Positions 23,805 through 35,313 of a DNA stretch of 64,000 bases are shown piece after piece. The stretch's first letter is position 1. Each line of letters starts with the position of its first letter. Origin of the DNA: Erpobdella octoculata (Eukaryota > Annelida > Clitellata > Hirudinida > Erpobdellidae); assembly GCA_963978895.1 (NCBI GenBank), contig OZ022239.1, forward strand, positions 14,042,066 through 14,106,065, written 5' to 3'. A program made the position numbers and the translations under genes. Under the pieces are notes generated by a model. That model did not search any database. It was not told where the DNA came from and was given only the letters and a program-made list of their open reading frames with translations.

Positions 23805-25205
23805 ATGATCAGTTTCCATAGTAACCAGTTTATGAAAACAACCTGTACCAGCCATACTTCAAATTTTCTTCAAGTCCCCAATCAAGCTCTGTAGAATGAT
23901 GTTGCTTTGACTCCTATCCGTCATGTACCATCTTCCCAACCTTTTCACAAGCTTCCTTTAATTATACAATTGTAAAAAGAACCAAACTATTTTCAAATCG
24001 TGAATATTTCTTAATTTATAATGCATTAGCTAAAAATGCGCTAAAGTCTTTTGAATACAATACAAGAACTTTTGTAAAAAAATTTAATACAATGTTTTGA
24101 TATCGTTATGAAGTGCAGTTTCTCCAGTACCTTATCCAATTTGAGCAGAAATTGTGTTCTTAGTTTTAATAACAATAATATTTATTAAGTCAACTAGTAT
24201 ATATGTCAATTATTTAATTTTTAAAATACTTTTGTTTAAACACACTAAAACGAAATTTGGATGGCGTTATGTTGGCCACAACGTTTTAAACATTTCGACA
24301 TTTTTTTCACTACGAATACTCCGGTAGATACATGTAGGTAGGTATTGCTTGCGTCGTTTTGTCCTAGAAGCAATAGGCTAAATAAAATTAAATGATTGTT
24401 TTCAAATTGAATTTGTTTTTTTTACAGTTTGTTAAACAAATTTAAATTTGACCGAGTCATACATATATTTATTATATAGACAGCACTCAATGGTCCTGAT
24501 GTTTACACAACAAAAGCCTGGAAATGGTTTTTGCTCATAAAACGTTTATAATAAATGCTGTTTTATGCTTTCATTTCATGTAGTTGAGATACAAAACGTA
24601 CAACTCATACTCATATTCATGTAGTTTTGTTTAACTTTAAATTGTTACAAAACAACATGTAACTAATAAATATCGCAACTGACCAGTTATTATTAACGTT
24701 GTATCAATACGATTTTAATAATTCATTGAACTTAACTTTGGCAGAATTATATTTATTAATTCATTGAGCTAAAGTACAGCTCAATATTATTTAATAATTC
24801 ATTGAACTAAACTACAGCACAAAGGTTAAAATGTAAATGGAAGCATCTTCCACTCAATTGAGAACTTCTAGAGAACGTCGTTGGCTTATTAGCCTATAAA
24901 ATCTAGGAGTGCATTTGTGAGGGCGTGTTGAGATGTCACTTCAGGGAGAAATGGGAACAGGAAGCAGATTTTGTTTCTTTGAAGTAACCAATCATAAAAT
25001 TAGGATTTGTTATTTTTCAAATCTAAAAGATGTTTTTCGTCATTAATTAGTTTAAAATAGAAATAAAATATGATCACGTGACAGCTATAAACAAAAATAA
25101 AAGTTATAACAGCAGCTATTTATAGAGAAATTTGCGGGATAAATAAAAAATATAATTTTTTAACAGGCAAACTGTTAACTTATCTGACTTTTGACCTAAA
25201 GGTCT
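23805..25205. other. Non-coding AT-rich stretch
   Basis: No gene or element recognised. Three loosely similar TAATTCATTGA(A/G)CTAAA segments occur at 24718-24800. Confidence 0.5.
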
Positions 25206-25215
25206 TGAATTCAAT

Positions 25216-25395
25216 TTATGATGCAGTAAATGCCCTGAGGTCAGGGTAGACTTCCATGCCTTGCTGGGTTGGTGTTTGCAGTTGGGATAATAAAGTTCCA
25301 ACACAGTCGTAGTGGATGACTTGTGAAACAGTGAACTTGCAAATTGCCCGAGTTGTTTCTGGCACTGCAGTATGAGTTTGCGCTAAAGAAAAATT
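25216..25395 (-). CDS. Possible terminal exon, unassigned
   Basis: On the minus strand a candidate acceptor (TTTCATAAATGTGCAG) opens into about 60 codons of ordinary composition (for example AVPETTRAICKFTVSQVIH and GMEVYPDLRAF) ending at a stop near 25216. The frame has no ATG at its start, so it would have to be a 3' exon. No family is recognised and no partner exon was found. It may be chance. Confidence 0.2.
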   Translation of the reverse strand, partial: NFSLAQTHTAVPETTRAICKFTVSQVIHYDCVGTLLSQLQTPTQQGMEVYPDLRAFTAS

Positions 25396-26744
25396 CTGCA
25401 CATTTATGAAATGAAAAAATGAAGTAATAAAAAAAATTATAATAAATAATCTACAATTTTAATTTTTAAGTAGTTTAAAACGATAATATTAAGTATTAAT
25501 AATTTAATTCATTATAAATAAATTTAATTATTGATTATATTTTATTTAAATTTATTTTTGTACTTTAAAAAAAATTAAATAAATCAATAAACTTGAATTT
25601 TATAATTGATTGATCGTTCAAACTTGTGAAACATTAGTAGTTTATAAATTTTTGGGACACCAAAAGTTTTTAGAGTATAATTATTATTCTATTATATTAG
25701 CGATACTCAAAAAATTTAAACTCCTTCTAAAAGCAAAAACCTTTTGTGGTTCTAGGGTTTCTTTAGAAGTTCGAAAATTTAAGCTATTTGAAACCTCTTT
25801 AGAATTCCCCAGCACACTACAGTGAACATGTCAGACTCGCTGGGACTATATATTCTATGCTGGAAGTTATAAATGAGAAACAGTTTGTATTTTTGTAAAT
25901 GGAGTTATTTAAAGAAACGGGAATGTCATATAAAATATGAAGACAGGTCAGCTTACACAAACCGCCCCATGTACACAAGTCCACAGTTAATCGCCTGCAC
26001 GCAGAAGCAGTTGTACGCTTCGCTGGCCATCCACACAAGCGTGCATCCATGCTTCAGTACACACGGACACATACACACTTTCTCTCTCTTTTTCTTTCTT
26101 TCTCTTTCTCTCTCTTTTTCTTTTCTTTTTCTTTACAATGTTCTTGCTTCGAACGAGATGTATGGTTTCATTATCATCCTTATGGAATCTCTAAATACTG
26201 AAAGTCCACGTCCCAGTCACAAGTCACGACGACACGATTTCGCTTACGCAAGTCACGCTCAACTTACTCCTCAACTCCGCCGTGACCAGAACTAAAATTA
26301 CAAACTAAAACATAAACAAAACCGGATCGACAAAAAATTCACGGTTTAATAAAGAAATGAAAACAAGGAAATAACTTTCGCGCTCTAGAGACTCTGGGAA
26401 TCTGATAAAGCCCACTTAACCGGTTTGTGCACGCCTGACAACCCATCAGGTTTATATCTGGCAAGCGAGTAGATGCGAAGATCTCGAGTTGGACTACGGC
26501 TTTGGCAAAATAGAAACTGAAATTTATCTGAAATAAAATCATTTTCACGACAGAGTTGTATTTCTCGTACTTTTTCTTGAAATAATGCTAAAGACGGTTT
26601 TGATATTTTTCGGCGAACTCATAACAACGCCGAGGTTAACGCCAGAGATAAAGTTGAGCCGCGCGCAAGATATACGAGGCATAAAAATAAATTCCACATT
26701 GCAAAATTAAATTCTTTCATTTTTCTTTTTCTTCCATCAATCAG
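25396..26744. other. Non-coding stretch
   Basis: AT-rich to 25800, then mixed sequence with a CT/TTTC run at 26075-26135. The pyrimidine-rich tract at 26718-26744 serves the next exon. No gene is seen. Confidence 0.5.
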
Positions 26745-27307
26745 GAAGTCTGGAGTATCAACGATGATCGAGGCCCCTTTGAAAGCGAACCTCGGGAATG
26801 CGCCGACTCCATTCGATCACCCGGAAGTAGCACGAGCAGTTCAAAGGCAGATAGAGCTGATCGAGGTCTACCCCCACCACCGCCACCGCCCAGAGGAACG
26901 TACTGGCTTCAGCAACCACATCAGCAACTGCAACACCAACAGCAGCAACAACAACAACCGACAAATCAGCAGACAATGACTCACATATCGCAGAAGAACT
27001 CCGAGAAGAAGCCGAATTCAACAACATCCAGTCAACAACAATCTCAAAATTTTTTCTTCACTCAAAGGCGTCCACAGAGCGGCACTTCGTCATCTGGTCA
27101 GGCAAAGAAACAGCAGACAGCCCAGCACAGGGTTCATTTCCAAACTGCCACGCTGCCAACACAACAACGCAAGCAGCAACAAACCTCTCAAAATTACCAA
27201 CAAAAGTCACAACAAGACAGACTCCAGTCGCAACAGACTCTTGCACAGCACCATCAAAGACAACCCATAGTTCGGTTTCAGACTGGACGAGCAACATTTG
27301 AAATGGG
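26745..27307 (+). CDS. Gln-rich internal exon of an unidentified host gene
   Basis: A strong acceptor (polypyrimidine tract TTTTTCTTTTTCTTCCATCAATCAG ending at 26744) opens a 563-nt frame that closes at the donor GGG|GTAAATAG after 27307, from phase 0 to phase 2. The frame encodes EVWSINDDRGPFESEPREC, a Ser-rich patch, LPPPPPPRGTYWLQQP, a poly-Gln tract, and then a long Q/S/T-rich, basic, presumably disordered segment (for example FFFTQRRPQSGTSSSG). If not spliced, the frame ends four nucleotides into the intron with a TAA. No domain is recognised. A downstream acceptor (ACTTTCCAG ending at 27590) is the nearest candidate for the next exon. Confidence 0.5.
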
Positions 27308-28609
27308 GTAAATAGTTGTTTGCTATTCAATTCAAATGATTTATAAGTTCATAGATGGGAATTGTGACTTTTATGTTGTGTTTCTGTGAGTTGTGATGAA
27401 ACGCACAACACGAAAAGACACACAAATCTCCCTTGTGAAAACTAAAATGTTGAAAGAAATCCACAAGAATTATAACACATTAGTTTCAAAAAATTGCCTC
27501 TAAAACACTTCATTCATTTTTACACCCAACTATTTTAGAATCTTTTTTTTACTTTACTCTCATTTAGGAAATTTCTCTCTAAACTTTCCAGGGTATGAAG
27601 ATTGATGGAAAGTCGTTTCCTCGCCGCCGATCGACCACAGCAGATGCTCTAAAACGTTCAAGTGAAAATACGCAGAACAGAACGTGGCGTGGAATAGATA
27701 CGACTAAATGGGACATTGGAAATATTTAATAAATTCCTCCCCGGGGTTAAATAAAGCAAATATTGATCGATGGCCCAAGTATCGATTGTCAGTCGATGCG
27801 AGTGCCTGCTTATTGAAAATTTGATTGATTGACTGACTGATTGAAGGACACGTTTAATAGGACAAATGATTGAATGATTGAATTTAAATGAAACGTGCGA
27901 CACCTGGTTGGTTGGATCTTCTGCTTCAAGTGACGTCAGAAGAAACTTTTAAACACACACAGCTAAGCAGCGGTTGAAAAAAAGAAAATGAAAATACGTT
28001 CCAGCCTTTATTTTTTTATTTTTATCTCTCGTGTTTTGCAGGCATAAAAACAGAGTAAATTAGTGAAAACAGATTGTTGTATTTCGTTTACTGGTCTTGA
28101 TTAGAACTTCACGTTGCTGGACATGCGCCACAGATGAAAGATTTCTCAACAAATTGCAGCCGTCCCCTTCTCTCCATTTCCAGATTTCCGACATTGTTGG
28201 TCAGTCATTTGCATTAAACAATCTCTCGGTCATTCCCCGCGACATCTTTATTTGATTTTAGTTTTATTTTTGTCAGTGCGGTTGTTAGACGTACCTCCTA
28301 CATTGACACGCAGTATTGATCTTTTGCATTTTCGTTAATCTCGTCGCCATTTTGATTCATTTCATCGTTCAAACCTCATCGTCGTCGGTGTTTAAAAACA
28401 TGTAGTATTCTTTTCCTTCATCAATACATTTTTTGGAATGATTTCACAACTGCCACAGAACTAGCGAGCATCATTTTGGATTTAATAAATCAACGAAGGA
28501 AATGCGATGTCTTTTCCCTTACTCGTCACTTGAGAATTCCATGGCGCAATTTTGCCATTTCATGTCTGCTTCGCATCAGATGTCCGGTTGTACAACATAC
28601 AGTTTTTAG

Positions 28610-28845
28610 CGTACATGTTTATTTCACATACACAAGTTTACATCATGTGTACTTACATATAATATACAGTATGTGTACTTACATGTATACATCATGTGTA
28701 CTTCCATGTATACATCATGTGTACTTACATGTATGTTTACTGTGTACATACATACATGTATACATCATGTGTACTTACAAGTATAAATCATGTGTACTTA
28801 CATGTATACATCATGTGTACATCATGTGCACTTACGTTGTACAAC
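28610..28845 (+). repeat. ~22-bp tandem array (CATGTGTACTTACATGTATA)
   Basis: About nine copies of ACATCATGTGTACTTACATGTAT with indels. The unit is itself partly palindromic (ATACATGTAT, GTACATCATGTGTAC). Confidence 0.9.
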
Positions 28846-29184
28846 TGATCTGTAAAACGCATGCATATTTACTTCACTCACAAATTTTCCACATTATGTT
28901 CGGTTTATACAAATCTGCCGGGTTGATATTGTTTCAAAAATGTCTCAACGTCAAATTAGTTTTGATTAATTTTTGGAAAAAAGATGATATAACTGATATG
29001 TTAAATATGTTAATAATGTTTCGATGGCTCAGTTGATGGAGCGTTTGGCTATAATTTACGCCAGAACAGAAAATTGCATTATGGTGGTTCGTTTGCATCT
29101 ACCGCCTAGTAATCCACGATATCGAAAATCAACGAGTGGAATCATTCTTCGTGGAAGACGTGAAAGACCAGCTCCAACGAGTTT

Positions 29185-29738
29185 TGTAGGTGGAACTGAA
29201 TAAATATCCACATAGGTTTGTAGGGGGCACTGAATTAATATCCACATTGGTTTGTAGGGGGCACTGAATTAATATCCACATTGGTTTGTAGGGGGCACTG
29301 AATTAATATCCACATTGGTTTGTAGGGGGCACTGAATTAATATCCACATTGTTTTGTAGGGGGCTTGAATAAATATCCACATTGCTTTTTATAGGGCACT
29401 GAATAGATATCCACATTGTTTTGTATAGGGCACTAAATAAATATCCAAATTGTTTTTGTAGGGGGCACTGAATAAATATCTACATTTTTTTGTAGGGGAC
29501 ACTGAGTAAATATCCACATTTTTTTGTATAGAGGCACTGAATAAATATTAACATTGGTTTGTAGGGGCGCTAAATAAATATCCACATTGTTTTGTAGGGC
29601 GCCTGAATAAATATCCACACTGGTTTGTAGGGACACCAAATAGATATCCACATTGTTTTGTTGGGGTACTGAATAAATATCCACATTGTTTTGCAGGGGG
29701 CACTGAATAAATATTTACATTGTTTTGTAGGGGGCACC

Positions 29739-29784
<46 letters not shown>

Positions 29785-29815
29785 TGTGTTTTGTAGGGGG
29801 CGTTAAATACATTGT
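29185..29815 (+). repeat. 34-bp tandem array, ~18 copies
   Basis: The consensus is TTTGTAGGGGGCACTGAATAAATATCCACATTGG, most regular at 29210-29350 and more diverged downstream. A TA microsatellite (29742-29782) has grown within one of the last units. Confidence 0.95.
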
Positions 29816-30767
29816 AATGATGCCTTTTCAAAACTTTCCAAAAGATATGTAAAATTGCAAGCCAGGAAGATCTTCAAATTGAAATTTTACTTAAAATAAA
29901 AAAATTTAATCCGATATTAATTCCTGGAAAAATAAATTTCTTATGAAATTATTAAAATGAAAAGTTCCTGCGGTCTTTCATTCTATTTCCTCACCAGAGT
30001 TTTCAATCGAATTTCGTCGCAAAAAACTTCCTTAATTAATATTAACAGCATTTCATTGTTGGCTGGAAAAAAAACATTTATACCGTAATTTAAACGTTAA
30101 AACCTTTCAAACGTTCAGAAATAGCTCTTTCGATAAACGTTTTTTACGAGAAGTGTGACTGGAAAAGTTGTCGTGATGGATGGAAGAAGACCTTCAGTAA
30201 TAAACAACACCATTCGCTAAAGCTCAAAAACCAAGAAGGATTTCTGATGTTTTATGCTGTCCATTTACATTCTAGAAAATCTTGAGAAAGTTGCCTGTAT
30301 GCGTTTCCATCAATTTTTTCCAGTTCCAGCTTCACCTTGGAATCGCCTAATCCAATTTCTTGTACGCACGTCATCTGCCAGGCTCGACCACCTACAAACG
30401 TTTTTGACTTTGTCTCCCTCCCCTCCTCTCATTCTATATTCCTTTTTCTATTTTTTTCTTTCTCTCTCTCTATTTTTGCCTTCATCTATCCCATTGAGTG
30501 CTTTTCTCTTTCTCTTTTTTCATCTTTTTGTGTCATCTGTTAACAATGAGTTAAAATTACTAGAATACTCTGGCTCATGAGATTTCCATTAATGTTCAAC
30601 TTTATTTCTCCGTTGAAATCGAGACAACTTTTCAGCCTAGTGGCGCCATTTCATTCCTGACGTTTTTTTTTCTTCTATTTTTGGATCTAAAATGAATTCT
30701 AGGAAGGCTTGTACCTCGAGCGTCGACAATTCAATACTCATCTGAAGACAAAATAATGTAAGACTCT

Positions 30768-33146
30768 TTAATTCCATTTTTCATCAGAGCTGCTTCTTCC
30801 TGATGACGATGGGAATGATGATGATGATGGCGATGATGTTGTTGTTTCAAAATCATCTGTGGGTACAAAGTGACCAATCATAAATCTGTCGACAGTTGAA
30901 GACTCTGGAACAAATTGTGGAGCCAATTCTTGAGGATTTGTTGCCGTTGTGTCAGCTGAAGATTCAATCAATGAAATTGTCTTTGAACTTTCAACGGAAA
31001 GAAAATTAGTATGCCTACTACTCACAAAATATCTCAAAGGCGGCGGGAACGATGGTAGTGGTGGTTGTGGCGGTGATTGTTGAGAAACCGAGGCTATTGC
31101 AATTGTAGTTGTTTTTAGTGGAAAGTTTTGATTCTCGAAAGTGCTTTTAAGTGTTGTTGTTGTTGTTGTTGTTGTTTTATAGCCACGGCTCGTTGATTTC
31201 TTACGGCGTGCTGTCCGTTTAAAGGACGTTGACATCGAGGGCACGAGTTTCAACTTGTGGTGACCTGTTTTCGTTGTTGCACGTGATGTTTGAATCTGAT
31301 GGGAATCATGTCTTGAAGAAAAAGAAGGTGATGTGGATGATGAGGGTGATGATGATGGTGATGATGACGATGATGATGAGGATGATGATGGTTTGCTTTT
31401 CGGCTGCAGAGATGTTAAAATTGCATGAAATCGAGTGGTTCTTGGTGGTGAATTAAATTTGCGTTTTGTCATTGGTTTCCCGATCAAGCTTTGCAATTTT
31501 TTAAAATGCTTCAGAGACATCTGTGGAATATTTTCTTCATTTCTTCGTCTTGTTTCATTTCCGTTTTCTTTCTTGGTCGGTGATAGTGGTGGTGATGGTG
31601 GTGATAGTTGTAGCGGTGATGGTGATAGTGGTGATGGTGGTGATGGGGGTAGTGGAGATGGTGGTGGTGGTGGTGGTGGTGATGATGGTGGTGGTGATGA
31701 TGGTGGTGGTGGTGATGGTGGTGGTGATAGTGGTGGTGGTGGTGGTGATGGTGGAGGTAATGTTGGTGGTGGGGATAGTGAGGTTGAAAATGGGAGTGGG
31801 ATTGGTGGTGGTGACAATGGTGGGGATGACGAAAAAGAAGAAAATGATGAGTTAAAGAGAGATGATGAACCATTATTATTTGAAAGTAATGATGACGATC
31901 CAATGTTCATTTGCGCAGTTGTCACAATTTCGTGAAATATTACTGACGGTGTAATTTGCAAAGGTTTTGTAGGCAGTGCATCATCAATCCTTGTAAAACC
32001 ATCCTGTACCGACGTTGTTGATTTTCGTTTGTTTTGCAAATTTCCTTTTTTAAACTGGTCGATGAGATTCTTTTCTGGTGCCAGCGATGGAGGCACAAGC
32101 AAATAATTTGACAAAAGAATCACGAAAGAGGCGCTAGCAGCATCAGCATTGTTTCTTGGAGATGTGTTTGATTGAACATGGTCGCTCGTCAGTCCAAGTA
32201 TGTCGTGTGTCGCTGTGGTGGAAGCGGCAGCAGTCGTGCCAGCTGCGTTCGTGGCGTTTGTGACATTCATCTTCTGGAAAGTCTCAAAAGACGTTTCATC
32301 GTAATCTCCAATAACTTTAACTTGCTCACTTTGATGTTTACTCGGTGTAGTTGAAGAATCTTCCAAGTTTAGTATTTCTTCGTCCGATAAAGATACGAAA
32401 TCTTTACTTTCTCTTGATCTGTTTTTGTACTCTTCGTTTTGTTCAGGAGGGAAGAAACCAATAGTGTTGAAAACCTCTGTAACCGAGACTTCTTCTACGT
32501 CAGAGTTCTTTCTATCCATGAGAAAGCGTTGAAAGAGCATGGGATTCCTTCAAACAAGGGTTTGCAGTTATTTAAATTGAGTAATGAGATTAATCTTATT
32601 TTTTAAATCTAATTATAACTATTATTATTGTGAAATTGTGGTTCAAGCAGAGAACCGATTACCAGCTTACTTCGCAAGAAGCAACTCAATCTTTTTCTCC
32701 TCCTCCAACTTTTGTACTAATTGTCTTAGATCGGGAACTTTTTTCTGGAAATCAGTATCAAGAAAATTGTCTTCAATATCAAACTTGCCTGTTATTAGTT
32801 TTGGTGATGCTGTGGATGTGGTTGTTGTGCTAAACAGATCGTTTGGATGATCTATGCCTTCTGAAAGTGTTATATCAAACCCGGTAGCTATTTTGTAAGA
32901 TAAATCCATTCTAGCCAGCTCTTCTTCGTACTTGGCTTTCTTCATGCTTTCTACTCTTCCTCCCAAAAAATCTTCTAGGTGATATTTTTTCAAGTCTTCT
33001 TTACTGGCAGACTTGCCCAATTCCAGAGCAGTGTCCATAAACAACTCGTTTTCTTTATCTTCAACGACGACGTCCGCCATATCAGGAATGAGTTGACCAG
33101 TGTCTTTGTCGATGTAGTCCATGGCTGAAGACCAGTTGAGAACCAT
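30768..33146 (-). CDS. Two-exon gene, Pro/Ser-rich protein of unknown function
   Basis: Exon 1 is 33146-32671 and exon 2 is 32547-30768 on the minus strand, predicting 751 residues. The apparent stop of the first frame is the donor itself (GCGAA|GTAAGC), and the acceptor TTGTTTGAAG ends at 32548. The join keeps the frame and the splice phase (2 to 2), with a 123-bp intron. The N-terminal part (~1-160) is acidic and helical, beginning MVLNWSSAMDYIDKDTG (a second ATG at residue 9 is possible), and ends in a charged heptad-like stretch KLEEEKKIELLL. The C-terminal part is disordered: Thr/Ala-rich, then SP/PPPP-rich (coded by the repeat near 31590-31780), then Ser runs and Arg/Lys/Thr-rich segments. 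No signal peptide. I do not recognise the family. Confidence 0.55.
31320..31390. repeat. GAT/GATG trinucleotide run inside the coding exon
   Basis: GATGATGATG-type repeats encode Ser/Pro runs on the minus strand of the gene at 30768-33146. A second run of GGTGGTGAT units at 31580-31790 encodes its PPPP and SPP tracts. The frame is maintained, which suggests selection for an open, disordered segment. Confidence 0.85.
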
Positions 33147-33234
33147 TAGAACAGCAGTGGTCCCTTTTATTTAAAATTAGTAAAAGGGTCATAATTAAAT
33201 GCAAACTAAATAATTCAATTTTGCAAACTATATA

Positions 33235-33430
33235 ATTCAATTTTGCACACTATAAAAATATTAGATGCACACTATAAAAATAATTTTTGCACACTATAAA
33301 AAAGTTTTTGCACACTATTATTGTAATTTTTCCACACTATAATTTGCACACTATAAAAACCTTTTTCCACACTATAACTTTAATTTTTGCATACTGTATT
33401 TTGCTCACTATAAAATAACTTTTTGAAAAT
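33235..33430 (+). repeat. Degenerate GCACACTATAAAA repeats, left MULE end
   Basis: About nine copies of TTTTGCACACTATAAAAA at variable 20-30 bp spacing with point changes (CCACACTATAA, GCATACTGTA, GCTCACTATAA). The same motif occurs once inverted at 35193-35210, at the other end of the element. Confidence 0.85.
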
Positions 33431-33774
33431 TATATTTTGAACACAATAATATTTATTGTTGTAAACTGCTGTAATCTTGGTTTTTGTTGAATATGCATTT
33501 ATTTGTTACAGTGTTATAGTTACAGTGTTACATCAACTGGAAATTATTTGAAATTCAAAAAACATATTAAATCAATGCAATAATACTTGATTGAAATTTA
33601 TTTGATTTTTTTCTAGAATGAGCATGCAGAAAGCAATGTAATTGGGAAACATGTTTTATGGTATGCATTTCAAATAGAAAATTTATTTTTTAAAGAAATT
33701 AAAGATTGTAGCAAATGATTTCATGGTATGTTGCTGTATGAGATTGAAATGCTTAAAAAACCTCAAAATCTATT

Positions 33775-34410
33775 TCACCAATAGAGCATTTGTGCTTTGG
33801 CTGGGCGACCTCTTTTTCTTTTGATTCCAATTGGGATGTTTTTTGCTGCAGGTGGTGGGACTGCCAGCTTCAGTCAAATAGCTAAACCAACAATGTGTTT
33901 GCAAAACATTTTTTGAAGAATGCAGTGCAGTTGCATTCTCCGTTCAGCCAGTCATTTTGATCTTTTGGTAAAATTGTGGTCCAAGAACAAAAAGCATTGA
34001 TTTTAAACTCATCAAAAGTCTCCCAGTTGTTAATTTCATTAGAGCTTTCTGTCAATTCTTTTGCAGCAATTTTGTACACAACTTCACTCTCAGTTGATTT
34101 TGGCTTTATGGTCTTTTTCATCTTTGCCCACTGGTAAGAGCTAGTCCACAGTTCCATGTCAATTTCTGGAAAAGCTTTGAATTTCTCAATTCTCGATTCA
34201 TAATTTTGGGAACATTTTTCAATTCATTCAATCAGTTCAACAGTAAATCGTGATAATGAAACTCTTTCTCTCAAAGAATCTTCATCTTTCATAACTCTGT
34301 TGAATGCTTCGAGAGCATTGTTTGTGCTTGGTGTAAGTTTGTTGGCACCTTCAAACCAATTCTTATTTGAATTAAGCCATTCAGCAGAGAAGTATTTGGT
34401 AAAATATAAA
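33775..34410 (-). pseudogene. MULE transposase C-terminal half with SWIM finger, decayed
   Basis: The minus strand reads YFSAEWLNSNKNWFEGA, then TPSTNNALEAFNRVMKDE, SLRERVSLSRF, an in-frame stop near 34230, then MELWTSSYQWAKMKK, WETFDEFKINAF, and WLNGECNCTAFFKK. After a one-base frameshift it continues CKHIVGLAI, stop, LKLAVPPPAAKN, and KRKRGRPAKAQML. The STNNALEAFN block, the W-T..YQWAK segment and the SWIM zinc-finger pattern (C-x-C...C-x-H) are classic for MULE transposases. At least two stops and one frameshift make it non-functional. The N-terminal catalytic half is replaced by the repeat array. Confidence 0.85.
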
Positions 34411-34415
34411 AGAAT

Positions 34416-35195
34416 GATTAATTATAGTTCGCAAATATTAATTATAGTTAGCAAATATTAATTATAGTTAGCAAATATTAATTATAGTTAGCAAATATTA
34501 ATTATAGTTAGCAAATATTAATTATAGTTAGTTAATATTAATTACAGTTTGCATTTATTAATTATAGTTTGCATTTATTAATTACAGTTTGCATTTATTA
34601 ATTATAGTTTGCATTTATTAATTATAGTTTGCATTTATTAATTACAGTTTGCATTTATTAATTATAGTTTGCATTTATTAATTATAGTTTGCATTTATTA
34701 ATTATAGTTTGCATTTAATAATTATAGTTTGCATTTATTAATTATAGTTTGCATTTATTAATTATAGTTTGCATTTATTAATTATAGTTTGCATTTATTA
34801 ATTATAGTTTGCATTTATTAATTATAGTTTGCATTTATTAATTATAGTTTACATTTATTAATTATAGTTTGCATTTATTAATTATAGTTTGCATTTATTA
34901 ATTATAGTTTGCATTTATTAATTATAGTTTGCATTTATTAATTATAGTTTGCATTTATTAATTATAGTTTGCATTTAATAATTATAGTTTGCATTTATTA
35001 ATTATAGTTTGCATTTATTAATTATAGTTTGCATTTATTAATTATAGTTTGCATTTATTAATTATAGTTTGCATTTATTAATTATAGTTTGCATTTATTA
35101 ATTATAGTTTGCATTTATTAATTATAGTTTGCATTTATTAATTATAGTTTGCATTTATTAATTATAGTTTGCATTTATTAATTATAGTTTGCATT
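34416..35195 (+). repeat. 20-bp tandem array, ~39 copies
   Basis: The consensus is AATTATAGTTTGCATTTATT. The first five copies are a variant with AGCAAATA, the rest are nearly identical, with recurrent C (ATTACAG) and AATA variants. Each unit carries TTTGCAT, an imperfect octamer (ATGCAAA on the other strand), and TTAATTA. The array lies in the right end of the MULE and ends where the single GTGTGCAAAAT terminal motif begins. Confidence 0.96.
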
Positions 35196-35313
35196 TTATA
35201 GTGTGCAAAATATTAATATAATGTGCATTTAAATTTTGTTTTATTAAATTCTTGGCACGGGCAATGATTAAATGAAAAAAAAGTATAGCAAAAAAATAAA
35301 AATACAAAATTCA

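Larger units (their letters stand above)
27308..30767. other. Non-coding stretch with two tandem arrays
   Basis: Apart from the arrays at 28610-28845 and 29185-29815, there is no supported gene. At 27591-27728 a 45-codon open frame (MKIDGKSFPRRRSTTADALK...) follows a good acceptor but is phase-incompatible with the upstream donor. At 29024-29060 GATGGCTCAGTTGATGGAGCG resembles a Pol III A box, with no convincing B box. The 30254-30580 frame is low-complexity. Confidence 0.45.
33195..35233 (-). mobile_element. Mutator-like element (MULE) with array-like ends
   Basis: The central minus-strand sequence is a decayed MULE transposase (33775-34410). The two ends are imperfect inverted repeats: the left begins TTAAATGCAAACTA and runs through TTTTGCACACTATAAAA units (33195-33430). 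The right, read inverted, begins TTAAATGCACATTATA, has one TTTTGCACACTATAAAA and then a 20-bp array (34416-35195). Long, tandem-repeat-bearing TIRs are known for MULEs. A 8-11 bp target duplication was sought next to 33195/35233 and not found, so the outer limits are approximate. Confidence 0.65.

Noticed and set aside
29024..29095. tRNA gene or tRNA-derived SINE head
   Set aside because: An A-box-like GGCTCAGTTGATGGAGCG is present, but no B box and no cloverleaf could be drawn.
31435..31935. Gly/Asp-rich frame on the plus strand
   Set aside because: It is the antisense shadow of the Pro/Ser-rich exon of the gene at 30768-33146.
34393..35210. CRISPR-like array
   Set aside because: The 20-bp units are contiguous without spacers and this is animal DNA; it is a simple tandem array in a MULE end.
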